From: Duganella sp. sic0402 | Lineage (GTDB): Bacteria > Pseudomonadota > Gammaproteobacteria > Burkholderiales > Burkholderiaceae_D | Direction: 5' to 3' | Length of the DNA: 64,000 nt | Assembly: GCF_019219065.1 (NCBI RefSeq) | Contig: NZ_JAHUWK010000001.1 | Coordinates: 1-64,000 of the forward strand | Part shown: positions 31,909 to 41,589 of the stretch, piece by piece | Position numbering within the stretch: the stretch's first letter is position 1 | Layout of the letters: every line of letters starts with the position of its first letter | The notes under the pieces: model-generated | What the model was told of the DNA's origin: nothing | Database searches by the model: none | The model's input: only the letters and a program-made list of their open reading frames with translations | Position numbers and translations under genes: made by a program

Positions 31909-33744
31909 ATGGCAACATCGCACACCGCGACATCCGCGCGGCCGGCAATCCGGCTATGGCGGCGGCTGACGCTGTGGGTGGTGGGACTGGCCATCGCCCT
32001 TGCCATCGCTGGATTGGCGGGCCGCTGGGCGCATGAGTCGGCGATCGACAAGCTGCGCGTGCAAGGCGCGCAGCGGCTTGATGGCTATGCGGTCAGCCTG
32101 GAGAATCTGCTGTCCAAGTATGACTTCCTGCCCGGCACGCTGGAGCTGAACAAGGATGTCATCGCGCTGCTGCAGCGTCCCGGCGACGAGGCCCTGCGCG
32201 GCGAGGTGAATGCCTACCTGGAGCAGCTGAACCGCCGCTCCGGCTCGACCACCATTTACATCGTCAATTTGAAAGGCGTAACACAGGCCGCCAGCAACTG
32301 GCGTTCGCGGCAAAGCTTTGTCGGCGACCACGTCGCTTTCCGCCCCTATGTGCGCGACGCCTTGCGCGGCGTGCCCGGCGGCTTTTACGGGGTGGGCACC
32401 ACCAGCGGCGAGCCGGGATATTTTTTCGCACACGGGATTTATTACCAGGGGCGGATGCTGGGTGTCGCCACCGTCAAGGTAAATATCGAGCGGCTGGAGC
32501 AGGGCTGGGAGCAGGGCGCGGACAAGGTACTGCTAGCCGATGCCAGGGGTGTGGTGTTTCTCAGCTCCGTGCCCGAGTGGAAGTACCGCACCCTGAAGCC
32601 GCTGACGCCGGCGGCGATGCGCGAGATGGAGGAGTCGCGCCAGTATTTTTCCCACGCGCTGACGCCGTTGGGACAGCGCGAGTCGCGCCAGCTGGGTGGC
32701 GGCGCGGCGCTGGTTACGCTGCCGGAAAGCGGGCGCACACCCTTGCTTAGTCAGACACGCTCGCTGGCCCCGCGCCAGTGGCGCTTTGTCTATCTTTCCG
32801 ACTTGGGCAGTGCCCGCGCCAGTGCCCGCAATGTGTTCCTGTTCGCCTTGCTGGTGCAGGCGCTGTTGCTGATGCTGGTGCTGTATGCACGTCAGCGGCA
32901 GCAGACGCGCGATCATCTTGAGGTGCTGGTTGTCGAACGCACCGCCAGCTTGCAGGAGATGACGCGCAACCTGAGCGAGGAAAACAGCGTGCGCCGCGCG
33001 GCCGAAGAGAAGCTTCGCCGCGCGCAAAGTGAGCTGGTGCAGGCCGGGAAGATGGCGGTGCTGGGACAGATGGCAGCGGGCATGACGCACGAATTGAATC
33101 AGCCGCTGACCGCGCTGCGGACCATGTCCGACAATGCGCAGGTATTGATCGAGCGCGGAAGGCTGGACGACGCAAAGAACAATCTGTCCACGATCTCGCA
33201 ACTGGTGGCGCGCATGGGCGCGCTGACCGGCCAGCTACGCCAGTTCGCCCGCAAGTCGGACGCCAGCCTGGCTGCCGTGCCGGTAACCGCCGCAATCACC
33301 GCCGCGCTGTTTCTGGTGGAGCGGCGCGTGGAGCAGGAACGAGTGAACTTCCGCATGCAGGTGCGCGATCAGCAGGTGCACGCGCTGTGCGACAGCAACC
33401 GGCTGGAGCAGGTGCTGGTCAACCTGTTCAACAATGCGCTGGATGCGATGGCCGATTGCGACAACCGCCAGTTGACGGTGAACGTCGAGCGCGTGCATGG
33501 GCGGGCGCGGATCGTGGTCACCGATAGCGGGCCTGGCATACCGGAAGAAATACGTAGCCATTTGTTTGAACCATTTTTCACCACCAAACCGCAAGGCAAG
33601 GGACTGGGGCTGGGCCTGGCGATCTCCGAGCAGATCGTCCGCGAATTCGGCGGCGAGCTGCGCGCCGAAGCCGTTGAGGCAGTTGCATCAGGCGGGGCCC
33701 GCTTTGTGATTGACTTGCCCTTGGCGGAGCAGGAGACAGCATGA
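31909..33744 (+). CDS. dctB: C4-dicarboxylate sensor histidine kinase DctB
   Basis: A 611-residue membrane kinase. A first helix (about residues 20-42) and a second (about 305-325) enclose a periplasmic tandem PAS sensor of about 260 residues, with the segment RPYVRDALRG in the ligand part. A coiled coil follows, then His394 in GMTHELNQPLTALRTM, then the ATPase domain with GKGLGLGLAISEQIVREFGG. It senses dicarboxylates and phosphorylates DctD, whose gene overlaps it by four bases (ATGA). Confidence 0.92.
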   Translation: MATSHTATSARPAIRLWRRLTLWVVGLAIALAIAGLAGRWAHESAIDKLRVQGAQRLDGYAVSLENLLSKYDFLPGTLELNKDVIALLQRPGDEALRGEVNAYLEQLNRRSGSTTIYIVNLKGVTQAASNWRSRQSFVGDHVAFRPYVRDALRGVPGGFYGVGTTSGEPGYFFAHGIYYQGRMLGVATVKVNIERLEQGWEQGADKVLLADARGVVFLSSVPEWKYRTLKPLTPAAMREMEESRQYFSHALTPLGQRESRQLGGGAALVTLPESGRTPLLSQTRSLAPRQWRFVYLSDLGSARASARNVFLFALLVQALLLMLVLYARQRQQTRDHLEVLVVERTASLQEMTRNLSEENSVRRAAEEKLRRAQSELVQAGKMAVLGQMAAGMTHELNQPLTALRTMSDNAQVLIERGRLDDAKNNLSTISQLVARMGALTGQLRQFARKSDASLAAVPVTAAITAALFLVERRVEQERVNFRMQVRDQQVHALCDSNRLEQVLVNLFNNALDAMADCDNRQLTVNVERVHGRARIVVTDSGPGIPEEIRSHLFEPFFTTKPQGKGLGLGLAISEQIVREFGGELRAEAVEAVASGGARFVIDLPLAEQETA

Positions 33745-35075
33745 AAGTTTTATTGATCGAAGACGACGCCACCGTGCGTGCGGGCAGTGTCCAGGCACTG
33801 GACTTGGCGGGGTTTGATGTCGAGGCCTTCCACGCGGCGGAGCCGGCGCTGGCGCGCATCACTCCCGGTTTTGCCGGCGTGGTGGTCAGCGATGTCCGCC
33901 TGCCCGGCATGAGCGGGCTAGAATTCATGGCGGCCGCCAAGGCCATCGACGCGCAATTGCCGGTGGTGCTGGTGACTGGCCATGGCGACATCACCATGGC
34001 GGTCGGCGCAATGCGCAACGGCGCGTATGATTTCATCGCCAAGCCATATTCGTCAGAACAGCTGACCGATGTGGTGCAGCGCGCGCTGGAAACGCGGCGC
34101 TTGATGCTGGAGGTGGCGGCGCTGCGCCACCGCATCGCGCACGGCGAGGGCATCGAAGCCACGCTGCTGGGCGACTCCGCGCCGATGCGCGAATTGCGCA
34201 AGCTGATACTAGACCTGGCCGACGAACCGGCCGATGTGCTGATCTACGGCGAAACAGGCACCGGCAAGGAGATGGTGGCGCGCTGCCTGCACCAGTTCAG
34301 CCGCCGCAGCCAGCGTCATTTCGTCGCCCTCAATTGCGGTGCGATTCCGGAGACGATTTTCGAAAGCGAAGTCTTTGGCCATGAATCCGGATCCTTCACC
34401 GGCGCCGGCAAACGCCAGATCGGCAAGATTGAACATGCCGATGGCGGTTCATTGTTCCTCGACGAGATCGAGAGCTTGCCGATGGCCTTGCAGGTCAAGC
34501 TGCTGCGGGTGCTGCAGGAGCGCTATATCGAACGCCTCGGCTCGAATAATCCTGTGCCAGTCGATGTGCGCGTGATTGCCGCATCCAAGGTCGATCTGAA
34601 AGAATGGTCGGACCAGCAGAAATTCCGCAGCGACTTGTACTACCGCCTTAACCTGATCATCCTGAACCTGCCGCCTTTGCGCGAACGGCGCGAGGACATC
34701 CCGCTGCTGTTCGAGCACTTTCTGCTCGGTGCGGCGGCGCGCTACAAGCGCGAGGCGCCGCCCGCGCCCGGTCCGCTGATGCAGGCGCTGATGGCGCACA
34801 ACTGGCCGGGCAATGTGCGCGAGCTGAGGAATATCGCCGAGCGCTATGTGCTCGGCTTGTCCAGCGGAGCGGATGGCCTGCTGTCCGAGCGCAGCCCGGA
34901 GCCGGTGCCGCTGGCCGACCAGGTGGGCGGCTTTGAGCGCGCCGTCATCGAGCAGGAATTGCGCAAGGCTGGCGGCAGCGTCACCGCAGTCAGCCTTGCG
35001 CTGGGCGTGCCAAAGCAGACGCTGTACTACAAGATGCAAAAGTATGGGCTGACAGCGGATGAATACAAGGCTTAG
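33741..35075 (+). CDS. dctD: Sigma-54-dependent response regulator DctD
   Basis: A 444-residue NtrC-type activator. The receiver domain has Asp8-Asp9 and phosphoacceptor Asp51 (SDVRLPGMSG). The AAA+ domain has Walker A GETGTGKE (171-178) and the sigma-54 contact loop GSFTGA (218-223; GAFTGA is canonical). The C-terminal Fis-type helix-turn-helix contains SLALGVPKQTLYYKM. It would drive the promoter at 29534. Its stop codon overlaps that of the convergent AsmA gene. Confidence 0.93.
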   Translation: MKVLLIEDDATVRAGSVQALDLAGFDVEAFHAAEPALARITPGFAGVVVSDVRLPGMSGLEFMAAAKAIDAQLPVVLVTGHGDITMAVGAMRNGAYDFIAKPYSSEQLTDVVQRALETRRLMLEVAALRHRIAHGEGIEATLLGDSAPMRELRKLILDLADEPADVLIYGETGTGKEMVARCLHQFSRRSQRHFVALNCGAIPETIFESEVFGHESGSFTGAGKRQIGKIEHADGGSLFLDEIESLPMALQVKLLRVLQERYIERLGSNNPVPVDVRVIAASKVDLKEWSDQQKFRSDLYYRLNLIILNLPPLRERREDIPLLFEHFLLGAAARYKREAPPAPGPLMQALMAHNWPGNVRELRNIAERYVLGLSSGADGLLSERSPEPVPLADQVGGFERAVIEQELRKAGGSVTAVSLALGVPKQTLYYKMQKYGLTADEYKA

Positions 35076-37087
35076 CGCTTCTTCACCGGCTGCGTTTTGG
35101 CTTCAAAGCGCGTCTTGTTGGCTTCCGCCAGCAGGGCTGCGCAATCCACAGAATCCACTTTGCCGGTATTAATCAGCGGGATCACGGCGGCCAGCGGATT
35201 GACTACGGTGGCCAGCGCCACGGCGGCCCCGGCCTTGAGCGCCAGCGGTCCCGCCTGCGGCCCGACTTTCGGATCGGTGAACGTGCCTTTGGCGTACAGC
35301 GGCGTGCGCAGCGAGACGATGCGCACGCCCTTGGTCTGCGGACGCACGTCGAGGTCCAGGGTTTCCTTGGCCAGATTGACATTGCCGCTGACGTTGATGA
35401 CCGCTTCCTGCGTGTCCACCACGAAGCGGCGCGCTTCAGCTCGGCCATGTTCCACCACGAAGTCGCCGGCCAGGCAGTTCAACTGAATCTGCTTGTCGCC
35501 GAACAGTTTGACGAACACCAGGTTGGCGATATTGAGGCCCGCCGCTTCCAGGATGAATTTGCTGACCGAGCCTTCGCTGACGGTCGCGCCCAGCTCGCCG
35601 CTGGAGGAGGCCAGCATGGCGGATACCGAGTTGCCTTTGCCGGCCAGTGCGGCGTCGGCGCTGACTTCACCCACGCTGGCCTGCATCGACTCCAGTTTCG
35701 GGAACAGCTGGTTGATCTTCAGGTGGCGCGCGGCCATGCGGATTTCCGCGTCGATCTGTTTCTGGCGGCCATCCAGCTTGACATTGGAGGTGATGTCGCC
35801 GCCGGCCATGCCGAAGTTCAGCGGCGTCAGCGTCAGCACCTTGTTATTCATCTTGATATTGGCCTGGATGTCGTTCAGCGGAATGTCGTGGGTGCGCACC
35901 AGTTTTTTGCCGGTGAACTTGACGTCGGCGTCCAGCGCATCCCATTTGGCGGTGTTGAACTGCTCGACCGGCAGTGCCTTGTCTTCCGGCTGGTTTTGCG
36001 GTTTATTGCGCTTGGCCTTGCCGGCATTGCTCTCGGCACCGATGGTCGGACCCAGGTCTTCCAGGCGCAGCTGGCGCGAGGTAAGCTCGCCGGTCAGCAG
36101 TGGCCGTGGCTTGCGCGGGCTGTAGGCCAGCGTGCCTTCCAGGTCGCTGCCGCCGACGGTGCCGGTGAAGTTTTTATAGGTCCAGTTCCAGACGGCGCCG
36201 GACCTCTTGCCGATCAGGCGGCCGGTGGTGGCGTAGGGTGGCGTCTCTGGCAGCAGCACGCCGGTCAGCGGATACAGGTCGGCCATGCTGGCACCGCCGA
36301 GCGAAAGTTTCAGGTCCAGCCCTGCAGGCGAGCGTGGATCGGTAAGAAAGCCTTCGACGCCGATCTTGTTCTTGGCGAGGCTGGCGTTGGCCAGTACCGG
36401 GAAGTTGGTGTGTTCGTCGGTCAGCGCGAGCACTTTGCCGAGCTTGCCGCCGCCGGTGACCGGCGCATTGCGGTAGCTGCCGCTCAGGTCAAACTTGATG
36501 CCGTATTTTTGCGCATCCGGGCCTTGGTTGATGCCGGTGGCCTTGGCGCGCAAGTCCAGCTTGATGCCGTCGTCGATGTAGCGCAGGTCGCCTTCGCCCA
36601 GCGTCAGGCGCTGAATATCGACTTCCCATTCTGAGGGGCCGTTGTCCTTGAAGGTCCAGGTGTTGCTGCCATCGGCGCGGCGTTGCGCGGCCACGGTGAT
36701 TTTCTCAACGGCGAGATCGGTGATCGCTACTTCCTTGTGCAGCAGCGGCAGCGGGTGCAGTGCGACGGTGATGTTGCCGGCGCTGGCCAGTCTGGGGCCG
36801 GCCGTGGTCCAGCCGGGATTGGCGACGTAGACATCATTGGCGCTGATGCGTGGACGCGGCACGTAGCGGCGCCAGCCTGCTTCGGCGGCGTCGCCTTGCT
36901 CCCAGTGCACGCGCAGATCGCCATTGATGGCGAACTCACGGCCGATGGTGTCGGAGACACGCTGGTTGATCCAGGGGCGGGCTCGGTTCCAGTCGAAGGT
37001 CAGCACGAAGATGACGATCGCTACCAGCACCAGTAGCAGCGTGGCGAGCAAGCCTGCGATAATTTTGATTGGGCGCGATTTTTTCAT
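35072..37087 (-). CDS. AsmA-family envelope protein
   Basis: A 671-residue protein with one N-terminal membrane anchor (residues 8-34, IIAGLLATLLLVLVAIVIFV) and a long beta-rich periplasmic part. The AsmA N-terminal pattern (INQRVSDTIGREFAINGDL) and C-terminal AsmA_2 region (LAKETLDLDVRPQTKGVRI) are clear. AsmA-like proteins form bridges that move phospholipid between membranes or tune outer-membrane assembly. ATG 37087 gives the standard start MKKSRPIKII; the open frame upstream lacks family similarity. It stands alone between dctD and lhr. Confidence 0.9.
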   Translation of the reverse strand: MKKSRPIKIIAGLLATLLLVLVAIVIFVLTFDWNRARPWINQRVSDTIGREFAINGDLRVHWEQGDAAEAGWRRYVPRPRISANDVYVANPGWTTAGPRLASAGNITVALHPLPLLHKEVAITDLAVEKITVAAQRRADGSNTWTFKDNGPSEWEVDIQRLTLGEGDLRYIDDGIKLDLRAKATGINQGPDAQKYGIKFDLSGSYRNAPVTGGGKLGKVLALTDEHTNFPVLANASLAKNKIGVEGFLTDPRSPAGLDLKLSLGGASMADLYPLTGVLLPETPPYATTGRLIGKRSGAVWNWTYKNFTGTVGGSDLEGTLAYSPRKPRPLLTGELTSRQLRLEDLGPTIGAESNAGKAKRNKPQNQPEDKALPVEQFNTAKWDALDADVKFTGKKLVRTHDIPLNDIQANIKMNNKVLTLTPLNFGMAGGDITSNVKLDGRQKQIDAEIRMAARHLKINQLFPKLESMQASVGEVSADAALAGKGNSVSAMLASSSGELGATVSEGSVSKFILEAAGLNIANLVFVKLFGDKQIQLNCLAGDFVVEHGRAEARRFVVDTQEAVINVSGNVNLAKETLDLDVRPQTKGVRIVSLRTPLYAKGTFTDPKVGPQAGPLALKAGAAVALATVVNPLAAVIPLINTGKVDSVDCAALLAEANKTRFEAKTQPVKKR

Positions 37088-37142
37088 GCAACCGATGCTA
37101 CGCTTCACGCGCGGAAGCTTATGTGCGGTACGCCACGGTAGA

Positions 37143-40100
37143 CTAAAAGCTGGCTTGCTTGCCGACCAGCCAGGCATGCAGCAGCTCGCGGCTCCCGGCC
37201 TTGGCCTCATAGTGGAATTTGCCCCCGATTTGCGTCGCAACCGGCAGGCCATCCTGGAACAGCACGCGGTTGCCGGCCAGTGCAGGCACCTTATCGCCGG
37301 GGAGTAGCGTGCCGCACAGGTTGAGTGGATCGACAGCCGAGATGCAGACGTAGCCGCCGTCGTGCGGCCTGCGGCGCATCTCGCGCAGCAGCGGTATGGC
37401 TTCCGGCAGGGCGAATTGTTCGCCCGACAAGCCGGCGACAAAGCGGCCGCCGCGAATTTCACCGCGTGCTTCCAGCCGATGATATACCGGCAGCAGTTCG
37501 CGCCAGCTGGGCATCCAGCTGGCTTCGCGCTCCAGCAGACGCCAGAACATGACGCCGTAGCGGCGCAGCAGCGTCATGGCGATATGCTCCAGCGTTTCCG
37601 GATCGGTGCGTGGCCTGCGGCCAGGCGCCGTGCTTGCTGCCGGCTCGCTGGTGCGGACTTTGATCGTGACGTTGTCGCCGCGCCGCACCAGCGCCCAGCG
37701 GCCGGCTTCTTCCATGGTCGGGCCGGCGCCTCGGCGGCGCCGCTTGTCGATGCTGGCGCGCTTGCTGGCTGGTGCCAGCATCGCGCGCAGGCCCGCATAG
37801 CTGTCGGCGTTGACTAGGCCAGTCGCCACCAGTTCGCCCAGCGTGGTTTCCAGTTCCGCCGGCAGCAAGCGCGCATCGTGCGATAGCTCGTCGAAAAACA
37901 TGGCACCGTGGCGTTGCAGGGTTTCCAGTACGCGCGCGGCGCGCGGCGATACCTCAACCTCGGCAGCCACGGCCGGTAGTGCATGCCATAGCCCCAGCTG
38001 GCGGCGCGGCAGCAGCACCAGCGGCGTGCTGCGCACCGGCCCGCCGGCTGCGCTGGCGGGCGCGCCCACGCGGGTCCAGACGACTTTACCGGCCCGGCAC
38101 AGCTCATCCAGCCATAGCGCAGAATAATCGCGCACGCGCAATCCCAATACATCGCTTTCCCATGCGCCGGCCGCAGCTTCATAGCCCTCCAGCTGCGCCA
38201 GCACTTGCGGCAGCGCGTCCATGCCCTGCAACTGCGCATCCGCCGTCAGGTGCTGCCACTCGAACAGGAAGCGCATGAAGTCCTGGCGTTCGACCGGCTC
38301 GATTTCGCGGCGCAGATTGCGGATGGTATAGCGGTGGATGCGCGCCAGCAGATGCCGCTCGCACCATTCTTCCTCCGCGGCGCCAGGCGTAAAGCGGCCG
38401 CGCATCACATAGCCTTCGCTTTCCAGCTGCGTCAGCGCGATGGTGACGGTGGAGGCAGGCAGTGCAAGCGGCTGCGCGATCGCCGTCACGGTTTGAGGCC
38501 CAAAGCCGCTCAGGCGTGCGCGCAGTATCTCGACCAGCGCCGCGTCCCGCGTCCAGGCATCGTCATCGCCGGGGAGGTCCAGCGCCGGCGTGGCAAGGGC
38601 GGCCGGATAGGCGGCTTGCAGGCATGCCAGTCGTTCGCGTGCCACCCAAAGCTCCGCGCCGCTTGCGGCATCTTGCAGACGTGTGGCGCGGCCAGTGGCG
38701 GCAAGGCCGTCCAGCCACACTGGCCAGCTTTCCTGGCGCGCCGCCTCGGCGGGCGTGACGCCGGCCAGCGCCATCAGGGCTTCGTGCATTTCATCGCTGC
38801 TGCGTGCTGACGGCCAGGCCTCGTCCGCAACGGCGGCAATTGCGCCTGCGTCCAGCGCGCCCAGGTCATCGGTGGCGGCGGGATCGCTCCAGCGGCGGTT
38901 GAGCACCGCCTGTGTGCGGCGTTCCTCCAGCGGCGCATCGTCGAGGAAGGCGTAGGGGCGTGCATTCAGGATTTCCATTGCCAATGGCGACGGCGCTGGC
39001 AGGTCACGCGCCAGCAATCGTACCTCGCCGGCCTCCATGCGCCGCAGCAGCGCCAGCCAGCCTTCGCTGTCCATGGCGTCGTGCAGACAGTCGTCCAGCG
39101 TCTGGTCCACCAGCGGATGGCTGGGCAGTTCACGCTCGCCGACGATATTCTCCAGGCATGCCGCCTGGTCGGGGAACACGGCGGCCAGCAGGTCGTCGCT
39201 TTTCATGCGTTGCAGTTGCGGCGCGACTTTGCGGCCACCGGTAAAGCGCGGCAGGGCCAGCGCGGTGGTGGCGTTCCACCGCCAGCGCACATTGAACAGC
39301 GGCGCATCCAGCAAGGCCTGGATCAGAATATGTTCGGCGGTGGCGGAGCGCAGGTAGCGCCAGACTTCGTCCAGCGGAAAGCTATGGCTCTCGGACAGCG
39401 ACAGCACGATCGCATCCTCCGTCGCCGCCGCTTGCAGCTCGAAGTTGAAGGTGCGGCAGAAGCGCTTGCGCAAGGCCAGGCCCCAGGCGCGATTCACGCG
39501 GCTGCCAAAGGGCGCATGCAGCACCAGCTGCATGCCGCCGGATTCGTCGAAGAAGCGCTCCATCACCAGCGTGTCGTGGGTAGGCAGGGCGCCCAGCGCG
39601 GCGCGGGAGCGGGTCATATAGCCGGCGATCTGCCGGGCCGCATCATCGCGCAGCGCCAGATGGGTGGACAGCCAGTTCACTACCCGTTCCAGTGCCGCCT
39701 CACCATCCTCACCGGCCAGCAGCTGATCGATTTCACCGCGCAGGCGTGCCACACCGGCCGACAGTTCGTCCGAGCGGCCTGGCGCCTCGCCGATCCAGAA
39801 CGGGATGTTGGGCGCGGCGCCATGCGCATCTTCCACGCGCACCTTGCCTGCCTCGATGCGCTGGATGCGGTAGGAGGTATTCCCGAGTTGGAAAACATCG
39901 CCGGCCAGGCTCTCCACCGCGAAATCCTCATGCACGGTGCCGATGTTCTGGCCTTGCGGCTCCAGCAGCACCGTGTAGTCGGCGTTGTCCGGTATGGTCC
40001 CGCCGGACATTACCGCCGTCATCTTGCCGCCGCGCCGGCCGCGCAAGGTGCCGCTTACCGTGTCGCGGTGCAGGTAGGCGCCGCGCACGCCCTGGCGGCT

Positions 40101-41486
40101 GGTATAGCCTTCGGTCAGCATGCGTAGTACCTGGTCGTAGCGCTGGCGTTCCAGCCGGGCGTACGGCGAGGCGCGCCGCACCAGTGCAAACAGCTCGTCC
40201 TCGCGCCATTCGCGGCAGGCTACCTCCGCGACGATCTGCTGCGCCAGCACATCCAGCGGCGCGGGCGGAATGCGCAACGCATCAAGCTCATTGCGGCGCA
40301 CGCAGTCCAGCAGCGCTGCGCATTCGATCAGGTCATCGCGGGATGTGGGAAACAGCCGGCCCTTGGGCATGCCGCCGACGTGGTGGCCGGAACGGCCGAC
40401 GCGCTGCAGGAAGGAGGCGATGCTGCGCGGGGAGCCGATCTGGCACACCAGGTCCACATCGCCGATGTCGATGCCCAGCTCCAGCGAGGCAGTCGCGATC
40501 AGCACCTGCAATTCGCCGCGCTTCAGGCGCTGTTCTGCATCCTGCCGGGATTCTTTTGCCAGGCTGCCGTGGTGCGCGGCCACATGCTCTGTGCCCAGCC
40601 GGTCGGCAAGATGGCGCGCCATGCGCTCGGCCATGCGCCGCGTGTTCACGAAGATCAGCGTGGTGCTGTGCATCACGGTCAGTTCGGCCAGCCGGTCGTA
40701 GACGCGCTCCCACACATCGTTGGCCATCACCGCGTCCAACGGCACCGGCGGCAGTTCCAGGTTCAGGTCGCGCGCCCGTACATGGCCGACATCGACCACC
40801 GCGCAAGTGCGCCCGTTCCCGGCCAGGAATTCGGCCACCACCGCGATCGGCTTCTGCGTGGCGGATAGCCCGATCCGCACTGGCGGCCGCTCGCACAAGG
40901 CGTCCAGCCGCTCCAGGCTCAGGGACAGGTGGCTGCCACGCTTGCTGCCCGCCACCGCGTGGATCTCGTCAACGATCACGGTGCGCACGCCGGCCAGCAT
41001 GGCGCGGCCGCTATCCGACCCCAGCATCACGTACAGCGATTCAGGCGTCGAGACCAGGATATGCGGCGCGCGGCGGCGCATGGCGTTGCGTTCGGCCTGC
41101 GTGGTGTCACCGGTGCGCACCGCGCTGCGGATGCCGTGCGGCGCCTGGCCGATGGCCTGAAGTTGGCCGTCGATGCCTTCCAGCGGCGACAGCAGGTTGA
41201 CGCGGATATCGTTGGACAGGGCCTTCAACGGCGATACGTACAGCACCCGCGTCTGGTCAGGCAATGGCGCCTCGCGGCTGTCGCGCACCAGCGCGTCGAT
41301 GGCGGCAAGGAAGGCGGTCAGAGTCTTGCCAGAGCCGGTGGGGGCGGCGATCAGCGTGTTGCGGCCCGACTGGATCAGCGGCCACGCCTGGCGTTGCGCC
41401 TCGGTGGCGCTGGCAAAGGCCGCGTCGAACCATGCCGTCACGGCCGGATGGAACTGATGCTGCTGGGCGGGCAAGTCGTCGGTCAT
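37143..41486 (-). CDS. lhr: Lhr-family large superfamily 2 helicase
   Basis: A 1447-residue DNA helicase of the Lhr (long, extended form) group. The helicase core has Walker A APTGSGKT (48-55) and the DEIH box (173-176), followed by SATQKP (motif III), TASLELGIDIGDVDLV and QRVGRSGHHVGG (motif VI). A winged helix and the large Lhr C-terminal region of about 600 residues follow. Lhr-type helicases act in DNA repair. The length is near that of E. coli Lhr (about 1540). No nuclease or phosphoesterase partner gene lies beside it, as it does in Pseudomonas lhr operons. No good Shine-Dalgarno is visible. Confidence 0.93.
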   Translation of the reverse strand: MTDDLPAQQHQFHPAVTAWFDAAFASATEAQRQAWPLIQSGRNTLIAAPTGSGKTLTAFLAAIDALVRDSREAPLPDQTRVLYVSPLKALSNDIRVNLLSPLEGIDGQLQAIGQAPHGIRSAVRTGDTTQAERNAMRRRAPHILVSTPESLYVMLGSDSGRAMLAGVRTVIVDEIHAVAGSKRGSHLSLSLERLDALCERPPVRIGLSATQKPIAVVAEFLAGNGRTCAVVDVGHVRARDLNLELPPVPLDAVMANDVWERVYDRLAELTVMHSTTLIFVNTRRMAERMARHLADRLGTEHVAAHHGSLAKESRQDAEQRLKRGELQVLIATASLELGIDIGDVDLVCQIGSPRSIASFLQRVGRSGHHVGGMPKGRLFPTSRDDLIECAALLDCVRRNELDALRIPPAPLDVLAQQIVAEVACREWREDELFALVRRASPYARLERQRYDQVLRMLTEGYTSRQGVRGAYLHRDTVSGTLRGRRGGKMTAVMSGGTIPDNADYTVLLEPQGQNIGTVHEDFAVESLAGDVFQLGNTSYRIQRIEAGKVRVEDAHGAAPNIPFWIGEAPGRSDELSAGVARLRGEIDQLLAGEDGEAALERVVNWLSTHLALRDDAARQIAGYMTRSRAALGALPTHDTLVMERFFDESGGMQLVLHAPFGSRVNRAWGLALRKRFCRTFNFELQAAATEDAIVLSLSESHSFPLDEVWRYLRSATAEHILIQALLDAPLFNVRWRWNATTALALPRFTGGRKVAPQLQRMKSDDLLAAVFPDQAACLENIVGERELPSHPLVDQTLDDCLHDAMDSEGWLALLRRMEAGEVRLLARDLPAPSPLAMEILNARPYAFLDDAPLEERRTQAVLNRRWSDPAATDDLGALDAGAIAAVADEAWPSARSSDEMHEALMALAGVTPAEAARQESWPVWLDGLAATGRATRLQDAASGAELWVARERLACLQAAYPAALATPALDLPGDDDAWTRDAALVEILRARLSGFGPQTVTAIAQPLALPASTVTIALTQLESEGYVMRGRFTPGAAEEEWCERHLLARIHRYTIRNLRREIEPVERQDFMRFLFEWQHLTADAQLQGMDALPQVLAQLEGYEAAAGAWESDVLGLRVRDYSALWLDELCRAGKVVWTRVGAPASAAGGPVRSTPLVLLPRRQLGLWHALPAVAAEVEVSPRAARVLETLQRHGAMFFDELSHDARLLPAELETTLGELVATGLVNADSYAGLRAMLAPASKRASIDKRRRRGAGPTMEEAGRWALVRRGDNVTIKVRTSEPAASTAPGRRPRTDPETLEHIAMTLLRRYGVMFWRLLEREASWMPSWRELLPVYHRLEARGEIRGGRFVAGLSGEQFALPEAIPLLREMRRRPHDGGYVCISAVDPLNLCGTLLPGDKVPALAGNRVLFQDGLPVATQIGGKFHYEAKAGSRELLHAWLVGKQASF

Positions 41487-41589
41487 AAGCGCTATGTGAG
41501 GGCGGGGCGGGGGATATCAACCAGACGCCACCGGCAGTGACGAGCATGATAAGCTAGAAAACATTGTAAATAATGAACCGTTAAGCGTC

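Noticed and set aside
31909..33744. The kinase as a general NtrB-like sensor rather than DctB
   Set aside because: The two-helix periplasmic sensor, gene order with dctA and dctD and the sigma-54 promoter favour DctB.
39692..41200. Plus-strand frame of about 500 codons opposite lhr
   Set aside because: Arg/Pro/Ala-rich product without motifs, lying across intact helicase motifs on the other strand.
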